Assembly: GCF_003944705.1 (NCBI RefSeq)
Contig: NZ_RWIS01000023.1
Span: forward strand, 1 to 38,754
Length of the DNA stretch: 38,754 nucleotides
Reading direction: 5' to 3'
DNA from: Hymenobacter metallilatus
Lineage (GTDB): Bacteria > Bacteroidota > Bacteroidia > Cytophagales > Hymenobacteraceae
Shown piece by piece: positions 7,301 to 15,518 of the stretch (position 1 is the stretch's first letter; each line of letters begins with the position of its first letter). The translations under genes were made by a program, and so were the position numbers. The notes beneath the pieces were generated by a model. That model ran no database searches. It was given only the letters and a program-made list of their open reading frames with translations, and was not told the DNA's origin.

Positions 7301-9058
7301 CTGTTTCCTGACCATGCTGCCAGACGGCAAGACAACGACGGATCCTGGGCACTAGATCGCATCAGAGACTCCGTTATGGCGGATGATTTTGGTCGCTATG
7401 TAATTGATCCAAACCTCGATGAGTGGCTAAGTGTACCGTTGAGAGAACCCATATGGAAGCAACCCAAAGATCAACGGCAGCTACTTACGGAGTTGGCATT
7501 AACCCTCTCGGAGTCTGAACAAGAGGCTTGGGCTGTGTTTCAAAAGGCAGAAGCGGCATTGAAAAATGCACAGCAACTGCAACTACAGCAACTGCTTGCG
7601 GAGCAAGGTGACGACGATTTCGCGCCCTTCTTCTCCGAAAACTCACCGGAACTTGAGAAGCTACAGGCGCAACTAGACGTCCTAACAAGTGAAGAACACC
7701 AAGCATATGAAGCAGCCAGTCAAATCCTGGAGGCTGCGTTCACACCAGAACACATGCAGCAGCTCGAAGCGATTGTTGGCCAACCTGAAGCCAACTATGA
7801 AAGCCGAGAGGCCCCTCAATTTGATGAGGATCTAGCCAAACGATACATCGTTAAAAGGGTACTGGATTTGGGGTGGACGCCGGAACGTTTTGGCGTGTTT
7901 GACGAGCATACTATTGGCTACCGTGGCAGGGAAGCGAGGAAGTCCGAGCGAATTGGGAAGAAATATCAGTGGATTGCCCTGCACGAAATCATGGCCTACA
8001 CTGCGGATAACTATCATTTTTATGAACGTTATTCTTCCGACGAAGACAAGAGCACCACTTACGAAGGCCCGTGGCAACCTGGAGCCCGGGATATAGATCC
8101 GTCAAACATGCTGCGGACTACTGCTAAAACCAGCTTCTGGTATTCGCACAAGCCAGCCTGGTGGGCTGTGCAACGCCAGCAGTATTGGGGAGCTCCTGAT
8201 AAACCGAAGGAGTGGTTAGCAGAATGGCAAGACCTGCCCGCTGTCGAGAAGCTGTTAACTGTACAGCATCCAGAAACAGGGGTCAAGTGGCTCAATTTAG
8301 AAGGTTCTTTCAACTGGACCGAACCCGTTACACCAGATCTCGACTCGACCGACACGGAGAGAAGGCAGATCTGGTATACCGTCAGAGCATACCTGGTGAA
8401 GCAAGCAGACGCTCCGGCGTTCATGCAATGGGCTGAGGTCAACAATCTGCAAAGCAGGGACTTGCCCAAACCAGCTCAACTGTATGAGGTGTTCCTGGGG
8501 GAGCACGGGTGGTCTACAGCATCCCAGTATTACCAGCGGGCCTACTACAACGGGGAGACATGGCAAAAACCAGGTAGGGACTGCCCCGTTGAGGTGCAAG
8601 TATTCTCGTTCGATTATGTAAACGAAAGAGGGACGTTCGATTGCTCGCTGGACGAAACGGTTTCCTTGAACATGCCGCGTGCCGAGTTAGTAAACTCGTT
8701 GGGCCTGCGTTGGACCGGCATTGGCGCTGACTTTATTGATGAAGCAGGTCAACTGGCCTCTTCAGATCCAACTGTCCACCAAGACGGACCGGCAGCCCTT
8801 CTGGTGCGAGAAGATCTAATCCGTGCCCTTTTGATCCGAGAAAACTTAAGCTTGTGCTGGGTTGTGACCGGCGAAAAACAATCAATCGGACCCGACTCAA
8901 GAGAACGCTTCCTTGGGCGCTTGAATTTGTCGGGTGCTTATATGCTATCTGATACGGGTGCAGTCGGGTTTCTCAACTGCTTCATGGAAAAAGCGACGCG
9001 TAATCACCAAGATCATGACGTCCTAGTACATACCATAAGATCATCCGACACCAAATAA
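4397..9058 (+). CDS. avs4: Avs4-like anti-phage protein (Mrr-like nuclease fused to STAND NTPase)
   Basis: A 1553-residue protein. The N-terminus (about 1-170) looks like an Mrr-type PD-(D/E)xK nuclease: GFEELCAQLARF, then GTPDAGVECY (Asp45, Glu49) and WGWQSKYF (Gln63, Lys65). A P-loop NTPase follows, with Walker A GQAGCGKT at 354-361 and Walker B LLLLVDAINEG with Asp430. The long remainder is helical and repeat-like (LRDRATKGLANLLTGRLEA and similar), with a Gln/Glu-rich coiled segment near 1050-1080. This Mrr-STAND order and size match type IV AVAST proteins, which sense a phage protein through the C-terminal part and then cut DNA. The Avs4 assignment rests on architecture; a related Mrr-STAND protein outside that clade is possible. 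The stop is followed by an inverted repeat at 9075-9120. Confidence 0.72.
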   Translation: MINIDLNAIRPLNGKRAEGFEELCAQLARFDRPANSRFERKGTPDAGVECYAVLEDGSEWGWQSKYFDSFGPSQWQQLDESVETVLVKHPHLVRYVICIPLNRPDGRISGKQSAMEAWARHVSKWQGWAAGKGMQVEFIYWGESEILDQLARPAHLGRVRFWFDTQAFDQEWFTARLKEALQTAGARYTAELNLSLPIAEEYEAFGRTSKFFDGLKALAKDIREHFRRLYPNQEVLKNKPIGEAYTELAQLIQDILPNIGRIPEQPVGELLYAPLVEQLSSAIRLTKAIEELLLKKEFEPIPSAKQKKNRPTSTEPYQDLRNGIYRLNTSLRKARSSFQQATDIANTQLLIMTGQAGCGKTHLLCDIAAHRISEGRPTVLLMGQRFIGTNDPWMQALQQLDLATISVEEAIGALESAAQVADSRLLLLVDAINEGNGRSVWPNNIASFLTQATRSPWLGVVFSVRSSYEGYLVPADVRAQAHYVDHQGFTGLEYDATKSFFIHYGLELPSTPLLAPEFRNPLFLKTLCKGLKLKNQRRLPRGFHGITAAFNLYLDGVNEVLATRLDYHPRQNLVRKALEVFAEETAHTDERWLPLSAATSVVDKLLPGRSHTQSLYHGLVTEGVLTEEASRWTGESEHEEVVFISYERLADHLFTNVLLNQYLDATNPAESFKAGTPLAVLYDTTKRFHEGTVEALFIQVPERTGRELSELAPEVLTHWNGHAFRQSIIWRKTTAFSPATRQALRAFDETDGRLEQTLEAILTVASLPDHPFNAEFLDQRLREDGMAERDAWWSILLHDLWDTQSAVDRLVDWSWGVEVTTPLDPQAVELCSITLAWLFTSSNRFLRDRATKGLANLLTGRLEAACKLVERFGDVDDPYVVERVYAAAYGASMRSYDVAAVEQLAVRVFDCVFALQAPPVHILLRDYARGIIERAIYLGATHAFDLARIRPPFNSSWPVIPTEAEVAQLFPDHAARRQDNDGSWALDRIRDSVMADDFGRYVIDPNLDEWLSVPLREPIWKQPKDQRQLLTELALTLSESEQEAWAVFQKAEAALKNAQQLQLQQLLAEQGDDDFAPFFSENSPELEKLQAQLDVLTSEEHQAYEAASQILEAAFTPEHMQQLEAIVGQPEANYESREAPQFDEDLAKRYIVKRVLDLGWTPERFGVFDEHTIGYRGREARKSERIGKKYQWIALHEIMAYTADNYHFYERYSSDEDKSTTYEGPWQPGARDIDPSNMLRTTAKTSFWYSHKPAWWAVQRQQYWGAPDKPKEWLAEWQDLPAVEKLLTVQHPETGVKWLNLEGSFNWTEPVTPDLDSTDTERRQIWYTVRAYLVKQADAPAFMQWAEVNNLQSRDLPKPAQLYEVFLGEHGWSTASQYYQRAYYNGETWQKPGRDCPVEVQVFSFDYVNERGTFDCSLDETVSLNMPRAELVNSLGLRWTGIGADFIDEAGQLASSDPTVHQDGPAALLVREDLIRALLIRENLSLCWVVTGEKQSIGPDSRERFLGRLNLSGAYMLSDTGAVGFLNCFMEKATRNHQDHDVLVHTIRSSDTK

Positions 9059-9074
9059 GATGGAAGCATAAAAA

Positions 9075-9120
9075 GGGGCTCAGCGGTCGCATGTACTACA
9101 CGCTCGGAAAGCTGAGCCCC
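9075..9120. terminator. Inverted repeat, possible terminator after the Avs4-like gene
   Basis: GGGGCTCAGC (9075-9084) pairs perfectly with GCTGAGCCCC (9111-9120) around a 26-base loop, beginning 17 bp after the Avs4-like stop. On the minus strand it is followed by TTTTTATG, so it would also work for transcripts coming from the right. Confidence 0.5.
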
Positions 9121-9331
9121 AAGTTGAATGCGTGGCGTCCAGCAGTCGCAGGTGAGGTAGGCGTTGTCCCAGAGTTTGCCAGTGAGGCGGGCCATCATCG
9201 ATGCAGCCCAGATGGACGCCGAGGTCGGGCAGGGCACAGGTCACGCAATGCGTGTAGCGGTTAGCAATTATAGTGGCGTAATGAGTATAACACTCAGCCT
9301 GCTGCCCCCACTCGTCGGCAGCAGGTGCCTC
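9080..9331 (-). other. Unassigned open frame without a clear start, possible gene remnant
   Basis: In the roughly 350 bp between the Avs4-like and KAP genes, one minus-strand frame is open for about 80 codons with protein-like composition, including HCVTCALPDLGVHLGCIDDG and LGQRLPHLRLLDATHSTW. It ends at a TGA inside the inverted repeat at 9075-9120. It has no ATG; an internal GTG would give about 50 residues. It was not recognised. It may be a decayed cargo gene or chance. Confidence 0.25.
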
Positions 9332-9408
9332 TGTTCAGGCAGACCCACTTGGGCCCAGGGCGGTGTTGACTAGCTTGATCATGTTTCAGAAAGCATTTCA
9401 TTCGCAGT

Positions 9409-11982
9409 ATGCATTTTTCTTCCTTGTGGCTCAAGGTCCGCGCTTTCGGCGGGGCTTGCAGGAAAGCAGCCCTACGGCTGATCGATCCCGAAACATATTC
9501 CAAGCGAAATATTTTTTTGTTTGGCGTGCTGCTGGTCGCTTTTGTCCTCTGGAAGCAGTTGCTAGGCTTATACAACCAGTATGTAGTTGCTCCTGCCCTG
9601 AGTCAAGTTCCACGCGGCCCCATTACCGATGTTGCCGCTAGTCTGCTTGCTATAGCTAGCATTCTTTTCTTTTACACCAAAGTGCGGGCCGGGTACCGTC
9701 TCTCCTTTTGGCAGCGCATGGTGTTGTTTGTTCCGGGGCTGCTTTACGCCGCTGCCTTGTTCTTTAACGGGTTCGACCCAGAAAACACCTGGAATTTCTA
9801 CACGTTTCATAGCACTGAGCGGCTTCGGTATGCTGATACGGTCTTGCTGCTGCTGCTAGGTGGGGTGGTTCTAACAGGATACAGCATATGGATCGGCGCT
9901 AGCGCCCCCCGCCCCTCTGGCAGCTACTTACAGGAGGATGTTCCACTTACGCGCACTGCCGCCGATTCGCTGAATTGGCGGCCTGAGGCGCGCCGGGTAG
10001 CGCAACAGATCACGTCACTCTCCACGCACGCATCGTTTGCAATTGGGGTGCTCGGTAAATGGGGAGATGGCAAATCATCGTTTCTCAAACTCATAGAATC
10101 AGAGCTAACCGACACTAAAGCTATTGTTATCCATTTCAACCCTTGGTTGGTAGAAAGCACAGCAGCAATCCGCAAAGATTTTTTCGCTACGCTCAAAGAG
10201 CGTCTTGGGGACTACAGCGGGGAGTTAGCCAGCGAAATCGGTACCTACGCCAACGGCTTAGCCAGCGTGTACGACAACACCGCCGCCAAGGCCGTGAAGG
10301 AAGCGGCTTCGTTTTTTTGGGATACTCCCACCTTGACCGAACAATTCAAGAAGGTGAATGAGGTCATTGCACGTCTGCGTAGGAAGATCATCATCTTCAT
10401 AGATGATATCGATCGACTGGACAAAGACGAAGTATTAGAGACCCTGCGGTTGGTGCGCAATACGGCTAGCTTTGGTAACACCATTTTCGTGCTGGCTTAC
10501 GACAAGCAGTATGTAAGCAACGCAGTCAAACTCACTAACCAAGCCAACAGCAGTCAGTACCTGGAGAAGATTGTGCAACTGGAAATTCCATTGCCTCAGT
10601 TTAATCCCAACAAGCTAGCGCAGCGTACGCTGGACATTATCCAGCAGTCAACAGAGCTTCGGCCCTACCACCCTGCATTGAAGGATTTGCTCATTGGCAA
10701 CACGGCTAGTAGGCCAGCCGACACGTTCCAACAGCACTACGCAGCGCATATGCGCGATCCGAAGGTGTGTTTTTACCCAGAGGTAATCACTAACATGCGC
10801 GCTGCCATCCGCTTTACTAACTTATTCACGTTTGATTTTCTACCGCTGGCTAAGGAAGTCCAGTTGGATGAAATGGTAAACCTGACGCTGCTGAAATTTA
10901 AGCACCCGGCCCTCTACGAAGCTATCAAGGCCATGCGTGTGGTGAAACCAGACTTCGATATTATGGCTGGGCGCTCGGAGAGCATCATCAAAGTACACGA
11001 AGAAGGACTGGATGCTTTCTACAAGCAGAACCCTGTTGAAACGGATGATAAAGAGCTCTTGGACAAACTGATTCAGCATTTGTTTGGCAACGACCATCTG
11101 CCTCCTGGGCAGCGGACGATTCAACGCCCTTCTTCTTTCAGTGTTTATTTCTCAGCGGGGAGCTTTGACAATGTGCCCTTGGCAGAACTTGAAGAACTGA
11201 GGCTTGGTTCAGCGACCGCCATTATGCCTAAACTCATTCACTGGCAGGGCAAAGAGCAGTTGGCTGAAGCCTTCGAGGTACTCGTTCACGTACGGGAGTT
11301 CAACGACCGGGCCGATTTTGAAAATGTCGCAACTGCAGTATTAGCTGCTGGCAGCATACTAGATCGCTCAGTCATAGAATGGATGCGCGAGATAAACAGT
11401 CTCAGCAAGCAGATAATTGAAAATCTGTATAGACAAGATGTTGAGACGTTTAAACAGTTTTTTCGGCATCAGTTCGCTAATGCCAAAGACCCGTATTTAT
11501 ATGAGGCTCATCTGGCTTACAATATCAAGGCCGACGCATGGAGGGGTATTACAACAAGTTTTTTCCTTTCGGATTTGGAATTGAATCAGTTCACGTTGAA
11601 TTACCTGTCCAGGTATTTAGATGCGAACAAGAAGGTTGATTATACCGCTTTTGGCCTCCATCGATGGAATGGAGAGAAGGTTGATCGAAACAACATGATC
11701 TGCATCTTACCAGCTGCCAACGAGTTGATGATGCATGCGCTGCAGGCGTATCCTGATACCGCGCTACAAGCTCTCATCGTTCCTACCGGCCAACCGCCAC
11801 AGGAAAAACACCTGACTTTTCAACCCTTTTTGATGCAGATTTTTGGCTCTTGGCCAGCTGTAGACGGCTTCATTGCTAGCCTACCTGATTCAGAGCAGGC
11901 TCGCCAAGTACAAGCAGAATACCAGTTGTACAAGGACTCAGGTTATAGAGAATTTATCAGAACAACCGTAGCGCCGGCCTAG
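9409..11982 (+). CDS. KAP family membrane P-loop NTPase
   Basis: An 857-residue protein. Four hydrophobic segments near residues 36-54, 72-90, 102-122 and 143-162 form a membrane domain. A KAP NTPase domain follows, with Walker A GKWGDGKS at 216-223, the typical IHFNPWLVES strand, and Walker B IIIFIDDIDRLD with Asp332 and Asp333. The helical C-terminal half (about 450-857) was not recognised. KAP NTPases are membrane-anchored STAND-type ATPases, and many are linked to plasmid or phage exclusion. The ATG at 9409 precedes the basic amphipathic start SSLWLKVRAFGGACRKAALR. It lies about 350 bp after the Avs4-like gene and converges with tnsC, which ends 115 bp away. A defence role is inferred from context. 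Confidence 0.82.
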   Translation: MHFSSLWLKVRAFGGACRKAALRLIDPETYSKRNIFLFGVLLVAFVLWKQLLGLYNQYVVAPALSQVPRGPITDVAASLLAIASILFFYTKVRAGYRLSFWQRMVLFVPGLLYAAALFFNGFDPENTWNFYTFHSTERLRYADTVLLLLLGGVVLTGYSIWIGASAPRPSGSYLQEDVPLTRTAADSLNWRPEARRVAQQITSLSTHASFAIGVLGKWGDGKSSFLKLIESELTDTKAIVIHFNPWLVESTAAIRKDFFATLKERLGDYSGELASEIGTYANGLASVYDNTAAKAVKEAASFFWDTPTLTEQFKKVNEVIARLRRKIIIFIDDIDRLDKDEVLETLRLVRNTASFGNTIFVLAYDKQYVSNAVKLTNQANSSQYLEKIVQLEIPLPQFNPNKLAQRTLDIIQQSTELRPYHPALKDLLIGNTASRPADTFQQHYAAHMRDPKVCFYPEVITNMRAAIRFTNLFTFDFLPLAKEVQLDEMVNLTLLKFKHPALYEAIKAMRVVKPDFDIMAGRSESIIKVHEEGLDAFYKQNPVETDDKELLDKLIQHLFGNDHLPPGQRTIQRPSSFSVYFSAGSFDNVPLAELEELRLGSATAIMPKLIHWQGKEQLAEAFEVLVHVREFNDRADFENVATAVLAAGSILDRSVIEWMREINSLSKQIIENLYRQDVETFKQFFRHQFANAKDPYLYEAHLAYNIKADAWRGITTSFFLSDLELNQFTLNYLSRYLDANKKVDYTAFGLHRWNGEKVDRNNMICILPAANELMMHALQAYPDTALQALIVPTGQPPQEKHLTFQPFLMQIFGSWPAVDGFIASLPDSEQARQVQAEYQLYKDSGYREFIRTTVAPA

Positions 11983-12073
11983 AATTACCTAAGCCGTGCT
12001 ATGTGTCCAAGGTCACAATCAAGGAGGTTGCGTTTCTTCTTGCGTACGGATTTGCTTAGAATCATAGTCACTT

Positions 12074-12088
12074 ATAGGTAATACCTAT
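12074..12088. repeat. 15-bp perfect palindrome between KAP gene and tnsC
   Basis: ATAGGTA (12074-12080) and TACCTAT (12082-12088) surround a single A, in the 115-bp gap between two convergent genes. It could be a weak bidirectional terminator or a protein-binding site; it has no GC-rich stem. Confidence 0.35.
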
Positions 12089-12097
12089 TTCATCTCA

Positions 12098-12985
12098 TCA
12101 TACCAGCTTGTTTCCTTGAGCTTTACGTTGCGAAGGCGCCAACCAATCGAGCTTATCTAGTAACCGACTGGTGATGCACTCCTGCCCGTTTCTAATAGCC
12201 TGGATAGCAGCCAAGCGGAGCAGCGCTGAAACTTCACCTATCGCACCCTCGCTCATGGCCAATATCTTCAAGCTCAATTCGTCGCTTTCCAGGAACGACG
12301 GTTTTTTAAGAGGCAGCTTGTATTCGAAGCTTGATAGCAGCCGCCGGTAATCTTCCCCATCCCGCCAACGGGGTAGCAAATGAGGCTCAAACCGGTTGGC
12401 TAGCTGGGGGTCGGTGTGGATAGCCCGGAAAGCATCTTTGGTACCAATGGCGACGATTGGTATCTGCAGCTCGTTAGATAGGTATTTGATTACGTTTAGA
12501 AATCCACGTTGCTTGGTCAGGTTACCGGCTAACACATGGTGGATCTCATCGATGATGAGCATTCGTGCTTGTACAGTAGACAGCAACTGCAGCACTTGAT
12601 ACTGCTTCCGATCAATTTTATCGTTGATTTTATAAGGCGAGGCCAAGCGCTCTAGAATCCCATTGTAAAACCGTTTTTCATCCGGCATTGGGGGAGCCTG
12701 TATCATGACTACCGGCACTCGGACAAAATCCTCATCTGGCAATGAGTACGCTTGGTGTTGCTGCAGAAATCGATGCGCAATCACCGTCTTTCCGTTGTTC
12801 GTATTGCCGACCAACAGCAGATTAGGCATACGGTGGGTCGGAGGATGCACTAATAAATCTTCCATCCGGTCCATTGCTTTCTTGGCAAGTGGATAGCCGA
12901 TGACAGGGCTAACGGCTAGATTATGTATACGTTTGGCAGCCACTTCTTGAACCAATCCGTGTAAATCTACATGCAGGTGTTCCAT
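12098..12985 (-). CDS. tnsC: TnsC/TniB-like AAA+ ATPase of the Tn7-like transposon
   Basis: A 295-residue AAA+ protein of the TniB type, with Walker A GNTNNGKT at 60-67, Walker B MLIIDEIHH (Asp146, Glu147), a sensor region PIVAIGTKDAF, and RFEPHLLPRW. It should form ATP-dependent filaments on target DNA and connect a target selector to the transposase. It begins 2 bp after the tnsB stop, so tnsA, tnsB and tnsC are one operon. In many relatives a tniQ/tnsD gene follows; here the next gene is the convergent KAP NTPase. Confidence 0.9.
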   Translation of the reverse strand: MEHLHVDLHGLVQEVAAKRIHNLAVSPVIGYPLAKKAMDRMEDLLVHPPTHRMPNLLLVGNTNNGKTVIAHRFLQQHQAYSLPDEDFVRVPVVMIQAPPMPDEKRFYNGILERLASPYKINDKIDRKQYQVLQLLSTVQARMLIIDEIHHVLAGNLTKQRGFLNVIKYLSNELQIPIVAIGTKDAFRAIHTDPQLANRFEPHLLPRWRDGEDYRRLLSSFEYKLPLKKPSFLESDELSLKILAMSEGAIGEVSALLRLAAIQAIRNGQECITSRLLDKLDWLAPSQRKAQGNKLV

Positions 12986-12987
12986 AA

Positions 12988-14823
12988 TTAGAGGTCTCCG
13001 AAAGGCGTATAGTGACGAGGCTGAACAGCGGGTAGTGATTCTTGTGCCACCGGCTCTTTTTCTGTGGCCAGGAAAGCTAACCGAGAAGCGTGTACGGGCT
13101 GCCGTTGGTTGCGGCGCCGCACCTCCTTCGTTTGCTTCACGGCTTGCTCTTCGATATGCCGCATTGCCTCGTAAGCGGCGAAGATGTGTTCTTCATCTAC
13201 CGGAATGTTCTGCGCGCGCACCCGCCGAACAGCTTCCCGGTGCTCCCAGATGCTCATCGGAGGGCGCGACGTATCACGGTATGGAATAGCAAAATACTGT
13301 TCCAGCTCTGGGTCGTAGAAATAGACAATGCTCACGTCCCGTGGGTCTCGCTTGAACAGCAACTTCTGACGCCGCTTGTACTTGTCCGTTGTCTTTATCC
13401 ACCGCCGCAGGACGTCATGATAGTAGTAGATGTGATCAATCAGTACCCCGTACTCCTGTACAGTCCGCTCCTCAAACGGCATAAAGTCCAAGCGCACCTT
13501 TTCTTCGCTCATGAAGCGGAATGGCAGGCCGCTGCCAGATGTCGTGTCGGTGCCGAAGACCCCTTGCTTGTAGCGTTCGAGTGGTGCCATTCCGAGGCTA
13601 CTGTGCTCGCGTTTGTGATACACATCTGTGATGAACGTTAGCAGCCACTTTTCCAACTCGCGAAGCGTCAAAGCCGCTTTCTCCTCGGACTCGTAGTCGC
13701 CCCGTTCGGCAACGGAGGAGAAGGTGGTGCCCGGCAGGGTATGGATTTCTTCTAGGACAGTACCCAAATACCGCTCGATGTGCCCCCCGTACCTCGGCGT
13801 GGCAACGGGTCGCCAGTTTAGCTCAATCCCGTATTGCTCGCAGGCGCGCTTCAACATCGTGCCGTGAAATTCGCGGGCATTGTCCAAGTGCAGCGTGCGC
13901 ATTACCCCCCAACAGGGCCATTCGCCGCCTAAGTCATGCACGGCCAGCGTTTGCTCCTTGGGCAGTATAGCATTAGCGATACACATGCCCGTACCCATTG
14001 CACCTGGCGGATCAAAGGAAACATAGAAGCCCACCACCATACGACTGAACACGTCGATGGCCATGGTAATCCAAGGCCTGCCGACGGGCAAACGCTGGAT
14101 TTCATCCACTAGCTCGATATCCAGCTTCGTGTGGTCGATCTGCACAAAGGCCAGCGGGAAATCAGCACCTGGAAAACTGCCTTTGTGAGGAGCCAGTTGA
14201 TCGTCGGCTACGGCCTTCCCGTAGCGGTAGCGTAGCCGGTTGTACTCGGTCAGCTGCCTGATACGGTTGCGAATTGTATTGGGGTGAGGCACCTGCAGGC
14301 CTGCCCGACGACACTGGCTCACCACCCGTTGATGAACTTTAGCTAGGGGCTTGCGCTGCTCCGTCAGGTATTCCTCCTTGATAGCCTGCTGTACAATGGC
14401 GTCTATCTCGGGGGCCAATCGAGGTTTTCCTCGGCCACCGTTGCGCGGCTTGTCCATGAGGGAGGCAACGAGCCCAGTGGCTTCGTAGCGCTCCAACCAA
14501 CGATACAGCGTACTCGGACTGACCTTATGTTCACGCGCTACTTGCTTAATCAGTGCCCCGTCCGTTCGCTTGTCTAGAATCGGCTTTAACAGCGCAAAAC
14601 GATTATTCGCCGTTGCCCATTGTTCGTCAGTGGCGAGCTCGAAACTGGGTGTTTTCGCGTCATTGGCATAGACCGGCAGCACATCGTCTACCGCGGCGAC
14701 AACAATATGATCGTCTTCCACACGCTCCAGCAATAGCCGCCGCATATCCAACAGGGCCTTTACGTGATATTGACGGCCCTCGTAAGACACTACCGACTTG
14801 GCAGTAATGGGAAAGTGATTCAT
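12988..14823 (-). CDS. tnsB: TnsB/TniA-like DDE transposase
   Basis: A transposase of the Mu/TnsB class, 611 residues from the ATG at 14823. It has an N-terminal helix-turn-helix (LIKQVAREHKVSPSTLYRWL) and an rve-type catalytic core whose DDE triad appears as FVQIDHTKL (Asp230), LHLDNAREF (Asp314) and GGHIERYLG (Glu350). A C-terminal Mu-type barrel follows, with DVSIVYFYDPELEQYFAIPY. It cuts the transposon 3' ends and joins them to target DNA. A longer frame starts at 14874, but the ATG at 14823 shares ATGA with the tnsA stop, the usual coupled arrangement, and begins directly with MNHFPITAKSVVSYEGRQY. Confidence 0.92.
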   Translation of the reverse strand: MNHFPITAKSVVSYEGRQYHVKALLDMRRLLLERVEDDHIVVAAVDDVLPVYANDAKTPSFELATDEQWATANNRFALLKPILDKRTDGALIKQVAREHKVSPSTLYRWLERYEATGLVASLMDKPRNGGRGKPRLAPEIDAIVQQAIKEEYLTEQRKPLAKVHQRVVSQCRRAGLQVPHPNTIRNRIRQLTEYNRLRYRYGKAVADDQLAPHKGSFPGADFPLAFVQIDHTKLDIELVDEIQRLPVGRPWITMAIDVFSRMVVGFYVSFDPPGAMGTGMCIANAILPKEQTLAVHDLGGEWPCWGVMRTLHLDNAREFHGTMLKRACEQYGIELNWRPVATPRYGGHIERYLGTVLEEIHTLPGTTFSSVAERGDYESEEKAALTLRELEKWLLTFITDVYHKREHSSLGMAPLERYKQGVFGTDTTSGSGLPFRFMSEEKVRLDFMPFEERTVQEYGVLIDHIYYYHDVLRRWIKTTDKYKRRQKLLFKRDPRDVSIVYFYDPELEQYFAIPYRDTSRPPMSIWEHREAVRRVRAQNIPVDEEHIFAAYEAMRHIEEQAVKQTKEVRRRNQRQPVHASRLAFLATEKEPVAQESLPAVQPRHYTPFGDL

Positions 14824-15518
14824 AAACGACGGAACGGTTGTGTGAAGGCAGGGACTTGGCCGGTAAGTGGCCAAATAGGCGTTTGCATCGTCAACGTATG
14901 GGTTAACTCAATGCCGACCATTCCCAAAGCGACCATGTGCCAGAGGACAAATAAATATTCTGCCTGCTTATAGGCATCGCGCACGGCAAGCTGGATGAGT
15001 TCGGCCGGTGTCGTGCTGGGCAACAAGCCCAGCAATTCCTGCAACCGATGAACATAGCCTAGCTCGACCTCGACCCATCGGTAGCGATTGAGAAAGCGAA
15101 CATTTTCCAAGTACTGTGTTCGGATTTCCTTTTCCGTTAATATCTTAAATTCCCATCCGCGCATAGCTGCGTAGCGAACTGCGGCGCGAAATTTCGGGCG
15201 CAGTGTGGGCCATTCGGCCCAAAGAGTAGACCGATATTTCACCTCGATCAAACGAGGTTTGAGCCACATACCAGGCGGCCGATCCGAACGGTAATGAATA
15301 AGCATATCAGGCGTGTAGGAACGTAGTTTCCCGGTCTCATCCTGAAACTCGATACACACGGGTTGCTCTTCGAAGGCCTGCACATTCCGATCAAATTCTA
15401 ATAAGGCAATCAAGTCCCGCTCCAGCGTAGACTCGAATTCGTGTAACCGCTTCATTTTCTTGCTAGGCACAACGCCGGCAACAGAGGAATAACGAAGAGG
15501 GATGTTGCGTACAGGCAT
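14820..15518 (-). CDS. tnsA: TnsA-like endonuclease of the Tn7-like transposon
   Basis: A 232-residue protein of the TnsA endonuclease family. The N-terminal nuclease core shows HEFESTLERDLIALLEFD (Glu29/Glu33), SYTPDMLIHY (Asp71) and LIEVKYRS (Glu92, Lys94), the expected PD-(D/E)xK-like catalytic set. The C-terminal half, which should contact the TnsB/TnsC assembly, is less conserved. TnsA cuts the 5' ends so that transposition is cut-and-paste. It is the first gene of the operon, and its start lies 201 bp from the transposon terminus. Confidence 0.88.
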   Translation of the reverse strand: MPVRNIPLRYSSVAGVVPSKKMKRLHEFESTLERDLIALLEFDRNVQAFEEQPVCIEFQDETGKLRSYTPDMLIHYRSDRPPGMWLKPRLIEVKYRSTLWAEWPTLRPKFRAAVRYAAMRGWEFKILTEKEIRTQYLENVRFLNRYRWVEVELGYVHRLQELLGLLPSTTPAELIQLAVRDAYKQAEYLFVLWHMVALGMVGIELTHTLTMQTPIWPLTGQVPAFTQPFRRL

